Below the pieces are notes generated by a model. The model was not told where the DNA came from. It was given only the letters and a program-made list of their open reading frames with translations, and did not search any database. This document shows positions 15,968-23,574 of a stretch of DNA of 33,346 nt, in pieces. Every line of letters starts with the position of its first letter. The first letter of the stretch is position 1. The DNA comes from JBJHAX01 sp050480705 (lineage in GTDB: Bacteria; Actinomycetota; Nitriliruptoria; Nitriliruptorales; Nitriliruptoraceae). Made by a program: the position numbers and the translations under genes. The stretch covers positions 1 through 33,346 of the forward strand of contig JBJHAX010000022.1 of assembly GCA_050480705.1 (NCBI GenBank), read 5' to 3'.

Positions 15968-16891
15968 TCAGCGGGAGAGGTCGCTTGGTTCGTCGATGCG
16001 CGCACCCGTGTCGTCGTAGGAATAGATGCCCCTGCCGACCTTGCGGCCGAGCCGGCCGGCGGCGACGAGGCGCCGGTGCACGTTGGTCGGACGAAAGCGT
16101 TCACCCAGGGTCGCCTCGAGATGCTCGAGCACGTCGAGGCGGACGTCGAGCCCGACCAGGTCGATCATCTCGAGCGGGCCCATCGGGTGGTTGAGCCCGA
16201 GTCTGACTGCCGTGTCGATGTCTTCGGCCGACGCGACGCCCTCCTCGAGCATCCGCAAGCCTTCATTGCCGATGGCGGCGTTGACGCGCGAGGTCGCGAA
16301 GCCGGGAAGGTCCTCCACGCGCACGGTCGTCTTGCCCATCGCATGGGCAGCTTGTTCAGCTGCCACCATCGTCGACTCCGATGTGCTCAGGCCACGGACC
16401 AGTTCGCACAGTTTCATACGTGCGACCGGGTTGAAGAAGTGCATGCCGACGCCGCGCGACGGGTTGTCGAGCACGGCTGAGATCTCGGTGATCGACATGG
16501 CGCTGGTGTTCGTCGCGATGACGGCCTCCGCAGGGGCGTGACGTTCAACCGTTCGGAACACCTCGTGCTTGATGTCGATGCGTTCGACGACCGCCTCGAT
16601 CACGACGGCTGCATCGACGCAGGAAGCTTCGATGTCGGTCGAGGTCGACAGCAGTCCTCGCGCACGCTCGGCGTTGGCTTCGGTGAGCTTTGCCCGCTCG
16701 ACGCCTCCCGCGATGTCGTGCTCGATCCGGGTGCGTGCGCGGGTCAGCTGATCGTCGTCGAGATCGACGAGGCGCACCGCCACACCGTGAATCGCCGCGA
16801 CGTAGGCGATGCCTGCTCCCATCGTTCCGGCGCCAATGATCGTGACCGGACCTGCGCTGTTGCCGGTCACGTTCGTGTCGTTGCTTGTCAC
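15968..16891 (-). CDS. 3-hydroxyacyl-CoA dehydrogenase (3-hydroxybutyryl-CoA type)
   Basis: A 307-aa NAD-dependent dehydrogenase that oxidises 3-hydroxyacyl-CoA to 3-ketoacyl-CoA in beta-oxidation or runs in reverse in butanoate metabolism. The Rossmann motif is VTIIGAGTMGAGIAYVAA near residue 17. The catalytic His-Glu dyad region appears as NTSAMSITEI and GMHFFNPVARMKLCEL. The C-terminal dimerisation domain has DLPGFATSRVN and NHPMGPLEMIDLVGLD. The length is that of a stand-alone enzyme, not a fused multifunctional protein. GTG start. It is transcribed leftward, divergent from the helicase gene, and could work with the acyl-CoA synthetase further left, although the two are not in one operon. 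Confidence 0.93.
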   Translation of the reverse strand: MTSNDTNVTGNSAGPVTIIGAGTMGAGIAYVAAIHGVAVRLVDLDDDQLTRARTRIEHDIAGGVERAKLTEANAERARGLLSTSTDIEASCVDAAVVIEAVVERIDIKHEVFRTVERHAPAEAVIATNTSAMSITEISAVLDNPSRGVGMHFFNPVARMKLCELVRGLSTSESTMVAAEQAAHAMGKTTVRVEDLPGFATSRVNAAIGNEGLRMLEEGVASAEDIDTAVRLGLNHPMGPLEMIDLVGLDVRLDVLEHLEATLGERFRPTNVHRRLVAAGRLGRKVGRGIYSYDDTGARIDEPSDLSR

Positions 16892-17006
16892 GTTGCTCCG
16901 CCTGTCTCGTTCACGTCGTCGCGTCCGACCCGGTCGGTTCTGCGCCGTCGGCTGATGTCTGACGAACGGCCGGCTGACCGTGCCTGCGAAGATTCGTCTC
17001 AGGTGA

Positions 17007-17023
17007 CTCTACAACCTATAGAG
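17007..17023. promoter_or_regulatory. Inverted repeat and -10-like box in the dehydrogenase/helicase divergent region
   Basis: CTCTA (17007-17011) and TAGAG (17019-17023) form a 5-bp inverted repeat over a TATAGA hexamer (17017-17022) that could be a -10 box for rightward transcription, with TTCGTC at 16993-16998 as a weak -35. The A/T content here is well above the surroundings. It may be an operator controlling either gene. Confidence 0.3.
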
Positions 17024-17175
17024 AATGGGCCGGGTGCCGTTCCGCATTGAAGATGTCCGCGCATCTCGTGTCCCGCGACGGAACCTTCCTTGCGGCCACT
17101 ACGCTCGATCAGGCACGCGGCGCCCAGGTGTCGCCGTCGCTGCCCCAGGCTCGTCCTGCCGTCGGGAGTCGTGTC

Positions 17176-19338
17176 GTGTCCGAGTCAACCCCGGCGCTGG
17201 TCGAAGGGCTCAACCCTGCCCAGCGTGAGGCGGTCACCCACGGCGAGGGGCCGCTGCTGGTCGTCGCTGGCGCCGGGTCGGGCAAGACGCGGGTGCTCAC
17301 CCATCGCATCGCGCACCTGGTGCGTGACCGCGGCGTGCACCCTTTCGAGCTGCTCGCGATCACGTTCACCAACAAGGCCGCGAACGAGATGGCCGAACGG
17401 GTCGGTGGGCTGCTCGGTGAACGCCTGTCCGACCGCATGTGGGTGACGACGTTCCACAAGGCGTGCGTGCGCATCCTGCGGCGCGAACTCGGCCGGCTCG
17501 GCTACCGCGGGGGGTTCACCATCTACGACCAGCAGGACAGCCAGCGGCTGATCCAGATGGTTGCACGTGAACTCGCGGTCGACGACAAGCGTCTGCCGCC
17601 GCGTGCGATCCAGGCGGCGATCAGCCGCGCCAAGGACGAACTCGTCGACTACGAGACCTACCGGCAGCGCGCCGACGGCTGGCCCGAGGTGCAGATCGCC
17701 GAGGTCTACACCCTCTACGAACAGCGGCTGCTGCAGGCCAACGCGCTCGACTTCGACGACCTGATCGTGAAAACGGTCGAGGTGCTGCAGCTGTTCGACG
17801 ACGTCCTCGAGCACTACCAGCGGCGGTTCGCCCATGTGCTCGTCGACGAGTACCAGGACACCAACCGGGCCCAGTACCACCTCGTCAATCTGCTCACCGC
17901 GCGACACCGCAACCTCGTCGTCGTCGGCGATCCCCAGCAGGGCGTCTACTCGTTCCGGGGCGCGACGATCCGCAACATCCTCGACTTCGAACAGGACCAC
18001 CCCGACGCGCGCGTGGTCGTGCTCGACCGCAACTACCGCTCGACGAGCACCATCCTCGACGTCGCCAACCGGGTCATCGCCACCAGCGCCGTCGAGCGGC
18101 GCGCCGAGCTGTGGACCGAACGCGCCGGCGGGGAACCGGTCGTGCGCTACCACGCCGACGACGAGCACGACGAAGCGGCGTTCGTCGCGGAGGAATGCGA
18201 GAAGCTGCGTGCCGCCGGACACAGCTTCGATGACGTCGCGGTGTTCTACCGCACCAACGCCCAGTCGCGTGTGCTCGAGGAGGTGTTCGTCCGCGTCGGC
18301 CTGCCCTACCGGGTCGTCGGCGGGGTGCGCTTCTACGAACGCCGCGAGATCCGCGACCTGCTCGCCTACGCGCGCCTGCTCGCCAACGCCGACGACGACG
18401 TGTCGGCGCGCCGCATCGTCAACATGCCCCGCCGCGGCATCGGCGATCGCACGGTCGAGCAGATCGACGACCACGCACGCCGCGAAGGCATCGGATTCCT
18501 GGCGGCTTGCCGGGCTGCCGAGCAGGTGCACGGGCTGGCGGCGCGAGCCATCGGCGCGGTCACCTCGTTCGTCGACCTGCTCGACGGGTTGCGCACCGAA
18601 CTCGAGCACGACCTCGCCGTCCCCGACCTGATCGAGACGATCTGGGACCGCACCGGCTACATGCGTGAACTGCAGGCCGAACGCAGCGTGGAGGCGCTGG
18701 GCCGCGAGGAGAACCTGCGCGAGCTCAAGTCGGTCGCCCAGGAACTGCACGAACGCGGCGAGGGGCTGGTGGGGCCCGACGGCCTGGCCGAGTTCCTCGA
18801 GTCCGTCACGCTGGTCAGCGACCAGGACGAGCTCGACGACGATGCGGCGGGCAGTGTCACGCTGATGACGCTGCACACCGCGAAGGGGCTCGAGTACCCG
18901 GTGGTGTTCCTCGTCGGACTCGAAGACGGCGTGTTCCCGCACGTGCGCTCACTGTCGGACCCCGAACAGCTCGAGGAGGAACGCCGGCTGTGCTACGTCG
19001 GGTTCACCCGGGCACAGGACCGCCTCTACCTCACGCACGCCGACCACCGCACGCTGTGGGGCGGCACGTCGTACAACCCGCCCTCGCGGTTCCTCGACGA
19101 CCTGCCCGCCGAACTGGTCGACGAGCGGCGCTCCGACGGTGGCAAGCGCCGGGTGGACGTCATCGAGATCGAAGGCACCGAGTTCGCGGTCGGCGACCGC
19201 GTGGTGCACCCCTCGTTCGGCCAGGGCACCGTCGAGGCACTCGAAGGCGAAGGCGAGCGTGCCGAGGCGACGGTCGTCTTCGACGAGGCCGGCACCAAGC
19301 ACCTGGTGCTCGCCTACGCGCCGCTGGTCCGGCTGTGA
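17176..19338 (+). CDS. pcrA: UvrD/PcrA-type superfamily 1 DNA helicase
   Basis: ATP-dependent 3'-5' DNA helicase of the UvrD/PcrA/Rep group, acting in repair and in removing roadblocks from DNA. Motifs in order: Q-motif region LNPAQREAV, I VVAGAGSGKTRVLTHR, Ia ITFTNKAANEMAERV, II VLVDEYQDTNRAQYHL, III VVVGDPQQGVYSFRGA, IV VLDRNYRST, V TLMTLHTAKGLEYPVVFLVG, VI RRLCYVGFTRAQDRLYL. The C terminus ends in a PcrA-type Tudor-like domain with GDRVVHPSFGQGTVEALEG, which in relatives contacts RNA polymerase. GTG 17176 is preferred because GGGAG (17164-17168) precedes it by 7 nt and the protein (720 aa) then begins just before the Q motif; ATG 17053 would add 41 residues of unrelated sequence. Motif III has QGVY where most relatives have QSIY. 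Confidence 0.92.
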   Translation: MSESTPALVEGLNPAQREAVTHGEGPLLVVAGAGSGKTRVLTHRIAHLVRDRGVHPFELLAITFTNKAANEMAERVGGLLGERLSDRMWVTTFHKACVRILRRELGRLGYRGGFTIYDQQDSQRLIQMVARELAVDDKRLPPRAIQAAISRAKDELVDYETYRQRADGWPEVQIAEVYTLYEQRLLQANALDFDDLIVKTVEVLQLFDDVLEHYQRRFAHVLVDEYQDTNRAQYHLVNLLTARHRNLVVVGDPQQGVYSFRGATIRNILDFEQDHPDARVVVLDRNYRSTSTILDVANRVIATSAVERRAELWTERAGGEPVVRYHADDEHDEAAFVAEECEKLRAAGHSFDDVAVFYRTNAQSRVLEEVFVRVGLPYRVVGGVRFYERREIRDLLAYARLLANADDDVSARRIVNMPRRGIGDRTVEQIDDHARREGIGFLAACRAAEQVHGLAARAIGAVTSFVDLLDGLRTELEHDLAVPDLIETIWDRTGYMRELQAERSVEALGREENLRELKSVAQELHERGEGLVGPDGLAEFLESVTLVSDQDELDDDAAGSVTLMTLHTAKGLEYPVVFLVGLEDGVFPHVRSLSDPEQLEEERRLCYVGFTRAQDRLYLTHADHRTLWGGTSYNPPSRFLDDLPAELVDERRSDGGKRRVDVIEIEGTEFAVGDRVVHPSFGQGTVEALEGEGERAEATVVFDEAGTKHLVLAYAPLVRL

Positions 19339-19375
19339 CCCGGCTTGAGGCGGTGGCGGCCGCGGTGCGTGCCAC

Positions 19376-19936
19376 GTGACTGCCGAGTTCGCCGCCGCGT
19401 TCTCCCTGGTGTTCCTCGCCGAGATGGGCGACAAGTCGATGCTGCTGGCGTTGACGTTCGCCTCTCGTTACCGGCCGGCGCCGGTGTTCGCAGGGATCGT
19501 CATCGCGGCGCTGGTCTCGACCGGCATCGCGACGCTGGCCGGCGCGGCGCTGGGTGCGGCGCTGCCCGCCCGTGCGCTCGCGCTCGGCAGCGGCGCGGTG
19601 TTCCTCGTCTTCGCGGTGTTGATGCTGCGCGGCGGACCCGACGACGATGACGACGGCGCACGTCTGAGGAGCCGGTCGGTGTTCGTCGGCGTGACCCTGG
19701 CGTTCCTCGTCGCGGAGCTCGGCGACAAGACCACACTGGCCACCGCGATGCTCGCCACGACACAGTCGCCCGTGCCGACCTGGCTGGGTGCGTCGCTCGG
19801 GATGAGTTCGGCGTCCGCGCTCGCGATCGTCGTCGGCTACTCGCTCGGACGCCGCCTGCCGCGGCGCGTGATGCGGATCATCGCGGCCGCCGCGTTCGGC
19901 GTCGCCGGTCTGGTGCTGCTCGTCGGCGCGTGGTGA
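19376..19936 (+). CDS. GDT1/TMEM165 (UPF0016) family cation transporter
   Basis: A 186-aa membrane protein with two copies of the family motif E-x-G-D-K-S/T: FLAEMGDKSMLLAL near residue 14 and LVAELGDKTTLATAML near residue 115. Each is in the first helix of a three-helix repeat. A short acidic loop (DDDDDG) joins the halves. UPF0016 proteins transport Mn2+ or Ca2+; the bacterial homologue MneA exports manganese, so manganese homeostasis is the likely role. Start GTG 19376 is 37 nt after the helicase stop and lacks an obvious ribosome binding site. Its stop codon lies in the first copy of a 21-bp tandem duplication. Confidence 0.87.
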   Translation: MTAEFAAAFSLVFLAEMGDKSMLLALTFASRYRPAPVFAGIVIAALVSTGIATLAGAALGAALPARALALGSGAVFLVFAVLMLRGGPDDDDDGARLRSRSVFVGVTLAFLVAELGDKTTLATAMLATTQSPVPTWLGASLGMSSASALAIVVGYSLGRRLPRRVMRIIAAAAFGVAGLVLLVGAW

Positions 19937-19966
19937 ACCGGCACCAGCGCGTGGCGAACCGGCACC
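19926..19966 (+). repeat. 21-bp imperfect tandem duplication spanning the GDT1 stop codon
   Basis: Two adjacent copies (19926-19946 and 19947-19966) share GCGCGTGG-GAACCGGCACC with period 21 and differ by a T to C at the stop codon. In copy 1 the TGA (19934-19936) ends the GDT1 gene; in copy 2 the same position reads CGA. This looks like a recent slippage duplication of the gene end. Confidence 0.7.
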
Positions 19967-20143
19967 GGCACACGGGAACGTGACGAGCCGTGTGTGCGAC
20001 TATCCTGCCCAGGCGTCGCAACAGTTCATCGCCCGGAACCGCCACGGAGCAATGGGTGATGCAACTCGTTGCGTTGCACGTTCAGACGGCTCGGCGTGGG
20101 GCAGCACGGGCCTGACGCCACCTTCTTCGCACCAGGAGCCGGC

Positions 20144-21352
20144 GTGACGCGAGATCAGGAGACGCCGCCAAACGGTTCGCCTCCGCAGGGCTCTCCTGGC
20201 CCGGCACGCCGCTCGCCCGACCGGATGTCGGGTGCGCTCGTCGCCGCCTTCGGCTGCGCCTTCGCGCTCGGCGGAACCACCGTCGCCTACCCCCTGATCG
20301 CCCTCGATGCCGGCTACTCCGCAGCGATGGTCGGAATCCTCACCTCGGTGTCAGCGGTCTCGCAGCTGCTCGCCCGTTTCGCATTGCCGTGGCTGCTCGG
20401 GCGGGTGCCCGACCGCGTGCTGATGCGCGGCGGCAACCTCGTGCTGGCCTGCTCGGGAATCCTGCTGTTCTTCTCGACCGGTCTCGGCGTGTTCATCGCC
20501 GCGCAGCTGTTGCAGGGCGCCTCGCGTGCCGTGTTCTGGACCTCGACGCAGAGCCACGCCATCGGTGCGCCGGGCGGTTCGGTCGTGGCACGGCTGGCCA
20601 AGATCAGCTTCGCCGGCAAGGTCGGTGCGATGGCCGGTCCGCTGGTGACCGGGGTGCTCGCAGGGATCGCACTGCCGCTCGGACTCTGGGGCGTCATCGG
20701 CGGAGGCCTGATCGCCGCCGCCGGGTCACTGCTGATGGTGCGCCACGTCGCCGCGCCGCGCGAAGCGCCCGCCGAGCGGCGCCAGGTGTGGCGCCGCGGC
20801 GACTTCGCCCCCGGATATGCCATGAACCTGACCGCCGGCGGCTGGCGCGGCATCCTCGATTCGTACGTGCCGGTCATCCTCTCGTCGGCCGGCATGGGCG
20901 CGATCACGATCGGATGGCTCGTGACCGTCGCCGAGATGACCCCGCTCGCCGCCAGCGGCGGGCTGGCGCGCTTCCCGAACGTCTCGCTGCGTCCACTGAT
21001 CCGTGTCGCGTCCAGCAGCGTGCTGGTCGGCACCGCAATCCTTCCGCTGGTGGCATCCACACCGGCGTTGGCCGCCCTCGTGCTCGGCGTCGCCGGGTTC
21101 GGCGGCGGGCTGGCCGCCACGATCTCGCCAGCGATCGCCACCGAGGCGGCGCGTGACAGCGAACGTGGCACGGTGCTCGCAGTGCTCGGGGGCTACCGGG
21201 CGCTCGCCCGCATGGCGGCACCATCGGGCATCGCCGGCATCGGCGTGCTGGTCGGGATCCCGCTCGCGCTGGTCACCGTCACCGCCGTGCTGGTGGTGCC
21301 GGCACTGGGCCTCGCACATCGCTATCGACCGGTCGAGGCGACGGGGCCCTGA
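20144..21352 (+). CDS. Major facilitator superfamily transporter
   Basis: A 402-aa secondary transporter with about twelve hydrophobic helices in two halves, separated by a basic and acidic cytoplasmic loop (REAPAERRQVWRRGDF, about residues 200-215). Helix 1 region is GALVAAFGCAFALGG. WLLGRVPDRVLMRGGNLVL between helices 2 and 3 corresponds to the MFS G-x-x-x-D-R motif. A proline/glycine-rich polar N terminus of about 25 residues precedes helix 1. No substrate-specific motif is visible; relatives include drug and metabolite exporters. GTG 20144 is chosen because AGGAG (20134-20138) lies 5 nt before it. A TATCCT -10-like box stands at 20001-20006. It is convergent with the following gene across a strong shared hairpin. 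Confidence 0.8.
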   Translation: MTRDQETPPNGSPPQGSPGPARRSPDRMSGALVAAFGCAFALGGTTVAYPLIALDAGYSAAMVGILTSVSAVSQLLARFALPWLLGRVPDRVLMRGGNLVLACSGILLFFSTGLGVFIAAQLLQGASRAVFWTSTQSHAIGAPGGSVVARLAKISFAGKVGAMAGPLVTGVLAGIALPLGLWGVIGGGLIAAAGSLLMVRHVAAPREAPAERRQVWRRGDFAPGYAMNLTAGGWRGILDSYVPVILSSAGMGAITIGWLVTVAEMTPLAASGGLARFPNVSLRPLIRVASSSVLVGTAILPLVASTPALAALVLGVAGFGGGLAATISPAIATEAARDSERGTVLAVLGGYRALARMAAPSGIAGIGVLVGIPLALVTVTAVLVVPALGLAHRYRPVEATGP

Positions 21353-21376
21353 CCCGCTCGCGGCGTGTGCCTTCGC

Positions 21377-21402
21377 GGTGGTCAGCGCCGCTGCTGACCA
21401 CC
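21377..21402. terminator. Bidirectional terminator hairpin between convergent genes
   Basis: GGTGGTCAGC (21377-21386) and GCTGACCACC (21393-21402) form a perfect 10-bp stem with a 6-nt loop, midway in the 61-bp gap between the convergent MFS gene and the membrane-protein gene. There is no T tract, but position and stem strength make a two-way terminator likely. Confidence 0.65.
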
Positions 21403-21413
21403 CGCGTCCCCGG

Positions 21414-21983
21414 TCATTGCGCGCAGGCGGGCGCTGCCGGTTCGTCCGACGGCGCCGGCCCGGGCACCACCGTCGACACGTCCACGTACAGCGTCGTGTC
21501 GTGGACCATCGTGGGATGCTCGTCGAGCGAGGCAGCGCCGCCCCGGCCGCGACCGGTGAGCGACCACACGCGCCCGTCGGCGGCTTCGAGCCGGTTGCTG
21601 GCGGGGCAGTAGTCGACGTCGGCGGCGTCGACGAGGGCGCGCACACGCCCACCTGCGCCGACCAGCAGCACGCCGAGGTCGTCGTCGAAGCGCGCGTCGC
21701 CGATCTCGGTGACCTCACCGGCCGCGACCCACGGCGGGCCGGGAGGTGACGCCGCGACCTGCAGGTACACCACGACGGCGACCGCCAGCACCACACCCGC
21801 CAGCAGGGAGCCGACGACCCACTGCAGACCCAGCGGCGCACGCAGCACGATCTTGCGGGCGCGCTTCGAAGCACGCTCCGGCAGATACCCGGAGGGGCCG
21901 TAGTCGAGCGTCTCCGGGGCGGGCGGGGTGTGCGCTGCAGCTGCGTGCACCGCGTCGTCGTCGGAGCGCGGTTGATCGGCCAT
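21414..21983 (-). CDS. Hypothetical single-pass membrane protein, possibly degenerate Rieske-like ectodomain
   Basis: A 189-aa protein I cannot assign to a named family. It has a polar N terminus of about 50 residues, including LDYGPSGYLPERASKRAR, then one transmembrane helix (about residues 55-77) preceded by basic residues, then an ectodomain of about 110 residues. The ectodomain contains LLVGAGGRVRALVDAADV, a lone CPASNRLEAADGRVW, and DTTLYVDVSTVVPG. The strand order and the C-P-x-S-x-R-L-x-x-x-D-G pattern recall the second half of a Rieske domain, but the C-x-H metal pairs are absent, so it would not bind an iron-sulfur cluster. ATG 21983 is the start; a strong ribosome site is not seen. 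It is divergent from sucC. Confidence 0.7.
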   Translation of the reverse strand: MADQPRSDDDAVHAAAAHTPPAPETLDYGPSGYLPERASKRARKIVLRAPLGLQWVVGSLLAGVVLAVAVVVYLQVAASPPGPPWVAAGEVTEIGDARFDDDLGVLLVGAGGRVRALVDAADVDYCPASNRLEAADGRVWSLTGRGRGGAASLDEHPTMVHDTTLYVDVSTVVPGPAPSDEPAAPACAQ

Positions 21984-22328
21984 GGCGCAGCACGGTACCG
22001 GGCGGGGCCGTCGCGCCTTTCGGCTGAAGGACCGCCCGGGGGACTCGACTATCCTCGCCAGCCGCAACCCGTGCGCCGCTACGTCCACGGGCACGACCCG
22101 CCGGTGAGCGGCGGCGCTGCGAGGTGGACATGGCCGCGCTGGTCGGCGGCCGGTGAGCCGCGGCCCCGGACAACACACCCTGCAGACTTGCAGCGCCGCG
22201 GGCCTGCAGCGCGCGACGACACGCACGGACACGGGCGCCATCGACGCCGACCGACGCCACCGACAGACGCCACCGATAGACGCCACCGATAGACGCCACC
22301 GACAGACCGCCGAATCCACGGAGACGAC
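21984..22328. promoter_or_regulatory. Divergent region and long leader of sucC
   Basis: These 345 bp separate the membrane-protein gene from sucC. A TATCCT hexamer at 22050-22055, in the same CGACTATCCT context as upstream of the MFS gene, is a plausible -10 box and would give a leader of roughly 270 nt for sucC. The leader contains the four 13-bp repeats described separately and a GGAG site (22319-22322) 6 nt before the sucC ATG. No coding sequence is convincing here. Confidence 0.4.
22253..22304 (+). repeat. Four tandem 13-bp repeats in the sucC leader
   Basis: Four contiguous copies of GACGCCACCGAYA lie at 22253-22265, 22266-22278, 22279-22291 and 22292-22304; only the Y position varies (C, T, T, C). 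A degenerate partial copy is seen on each side. The array ends 24 nt before the sucC start codon and just upstream of its ribosome binding site. It does not encode a protein in any convincing frame. Confidence 0.9.
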
Positions 22329-23504
22329 ATGGACCTGGTCGAGTTCCAGGGCAAGCAGCTGTTCGCACGCAACGGCGTGCCGACGCCCGCCGAAGGGACG
22401 GTGTGCCGCACCGTCGACGAGATCGTCGACGCGGCACGCACCCACCTCGACGCAGGCGCCTCCGCCGTCGTGGTCAAGGCGCAGGTCAAGACCGGAGGGC
22501 GCGGCAAGGCCGGCGGTGTGAAGCTCGCCAGCAACGTCGAGGAAGCCGCCGAGCACGCCGCGTCGATCCTCGGGCTCGACATCAAGGGCCACGTCGTCGA
22601 GGTCGTCTACGTCGAACCGGCCTCCGACATCGTCGAGGAGTACTACCTGTCGGTGATGCACGACCGGGTCAACAAGGGCCACCTCGTCATCTGCTCGCGC
22701 CAGGGCGGCGTGGACATCGAGGAGGTCAACCGCAACGACCCCGACGCGGTCGTCAAGCGCACGCTGACCCCCCACGAGACCGCCGACGGACTCCCCACCG
22801 AGATCGCCGCCGAGATCGTCGCCGCCGCGAAGCTGCCCGACGAGGTGCTCGCCGCGGCCGCCGATCTGCTCGTCGCGCTCTTCGACGCCTACGAGCGTGA
22901 GGACGCGACACTCGCCGAGATCAACCCGCTGATCCGCACCCCCGACGACCGTGTCATCGCGCTCGACGCCAAGGTCACCCTCGACGGCAACGCGGCGTTC
23001 CGCCACGACGGCTACGCCGAATGGGGCATCGACGGCATCGACGCCGAGGATCCGCTCGAAGCCAAGGCACGCGCGCAGGGCATCCAGTACGTCAAGCTCG
23101 ACGGCGACGTCGGTGTGCTCGGCAACGGCGCCGGGCTCGTGATGGCCACGCTCGACGTCGTCGCGCAGCACGGCGGCAAGGCAGCCAACTTCCTCGACGT
23201 CGGTGGCGGCGCCTCCGCCGACGCGATGGCCGAATCGCTGGCGCTGGTGCTCGAGGACCCTGCGGTGCGCAGCGTCTTCATCAACATCTTCGGCGGCATC
23301 ACCCGCGGCGAAGAGGTCGCCAACGGCATCATCGAAGCGACCGGCCGCCTGGGCGATTTCCCACAGAAGCTGGTGGTGCGCCTCGACGGCACCAACGCCG
23401 AGGAGGGCCGCCGCATGCTGGCCGACGCCGGCCTCGACAACGTCGTCGCGGCCGCGACCATGGACGAGGCGGCCGAAGCCGCCGTCGCGCTCGCGCGCGC
23501 CTGA
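22329..23504 (+). CDS. sucC: Succinyl-CoA synthetase beta subunit (ADP/GDP-forming)
   Basis: Beta subunit of succinyl-CoA ligase, the TCA-cycle enzyme coupling succinyl-CoA cleavage to nucleoside triphosphate synthesis. The 391-aa length is standard. The ATP-grasp N-terminal region is seen in MDLVEFQGKQLFARNGVP and VVKAQVKTGGRGKAGGVK. AEINPLIRTPDDRVIALDAK gives the Mg-binding segment. The C-terminal CoA-ligase domain has VLGNGAGLVMATLDVV, NFLDVGGGA and FINIFGGITRGEEVANGI. Start ATG 22329 has GGAG (22319-22322). It is followed after 70 bp by sucD, the usual order. Confidence 0.97.
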   Translation: MDLVEFQGKQLFARNGVPTPAEGTVCRTVDEIVDAARTHLDAGASAVVVKAQVKTGGRGKAGGVKLASNVEEAAEHAASILGLDIKGHVVEVVYVEPASDIVEEYYLSVMHDRVNKGHLVICSRQGGVDIEEVNRNDPDAVVKRTLTPHETADGLPTEIAAEIVAAAKLPDEVLAAAADLLVALFDAYEREDATLAEINPLIRTPDDRVIALDAKVTLDGNAAFRHDGYAEWGIDGIDAEDPLEAKARAQGIQYVKLDGDVGVLGNGAGLVMATLDVVAQHGGKAANFLDVGGGASADAMAESLALVLEDPAVRSVFINIFGGITRGEEVANGIIEATGRLGDFPQKLVVRLDGTNAEEGRRMLADAGLDNVVAAATMDEAAEAAVALARA

Positions 23505-23574
23505 CACCTCGAACCGACGCGAACGGCGCGGACGCAGACGTCCCGCGCGAGCATCCCGACAGGAAGAGCCACCC

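Noticed and set aside
17185..18942. Long minus-strand open frame opposite the helicase
   Set aside because: Same reason: an antisense shadow of a gene with all SF1 helicase motifs.
22253..22304. Tandem repeats as a CRISPR array
   Set aside because: The 13-bp units are directly contiguous with no spacers, and no cas genes are nearby.
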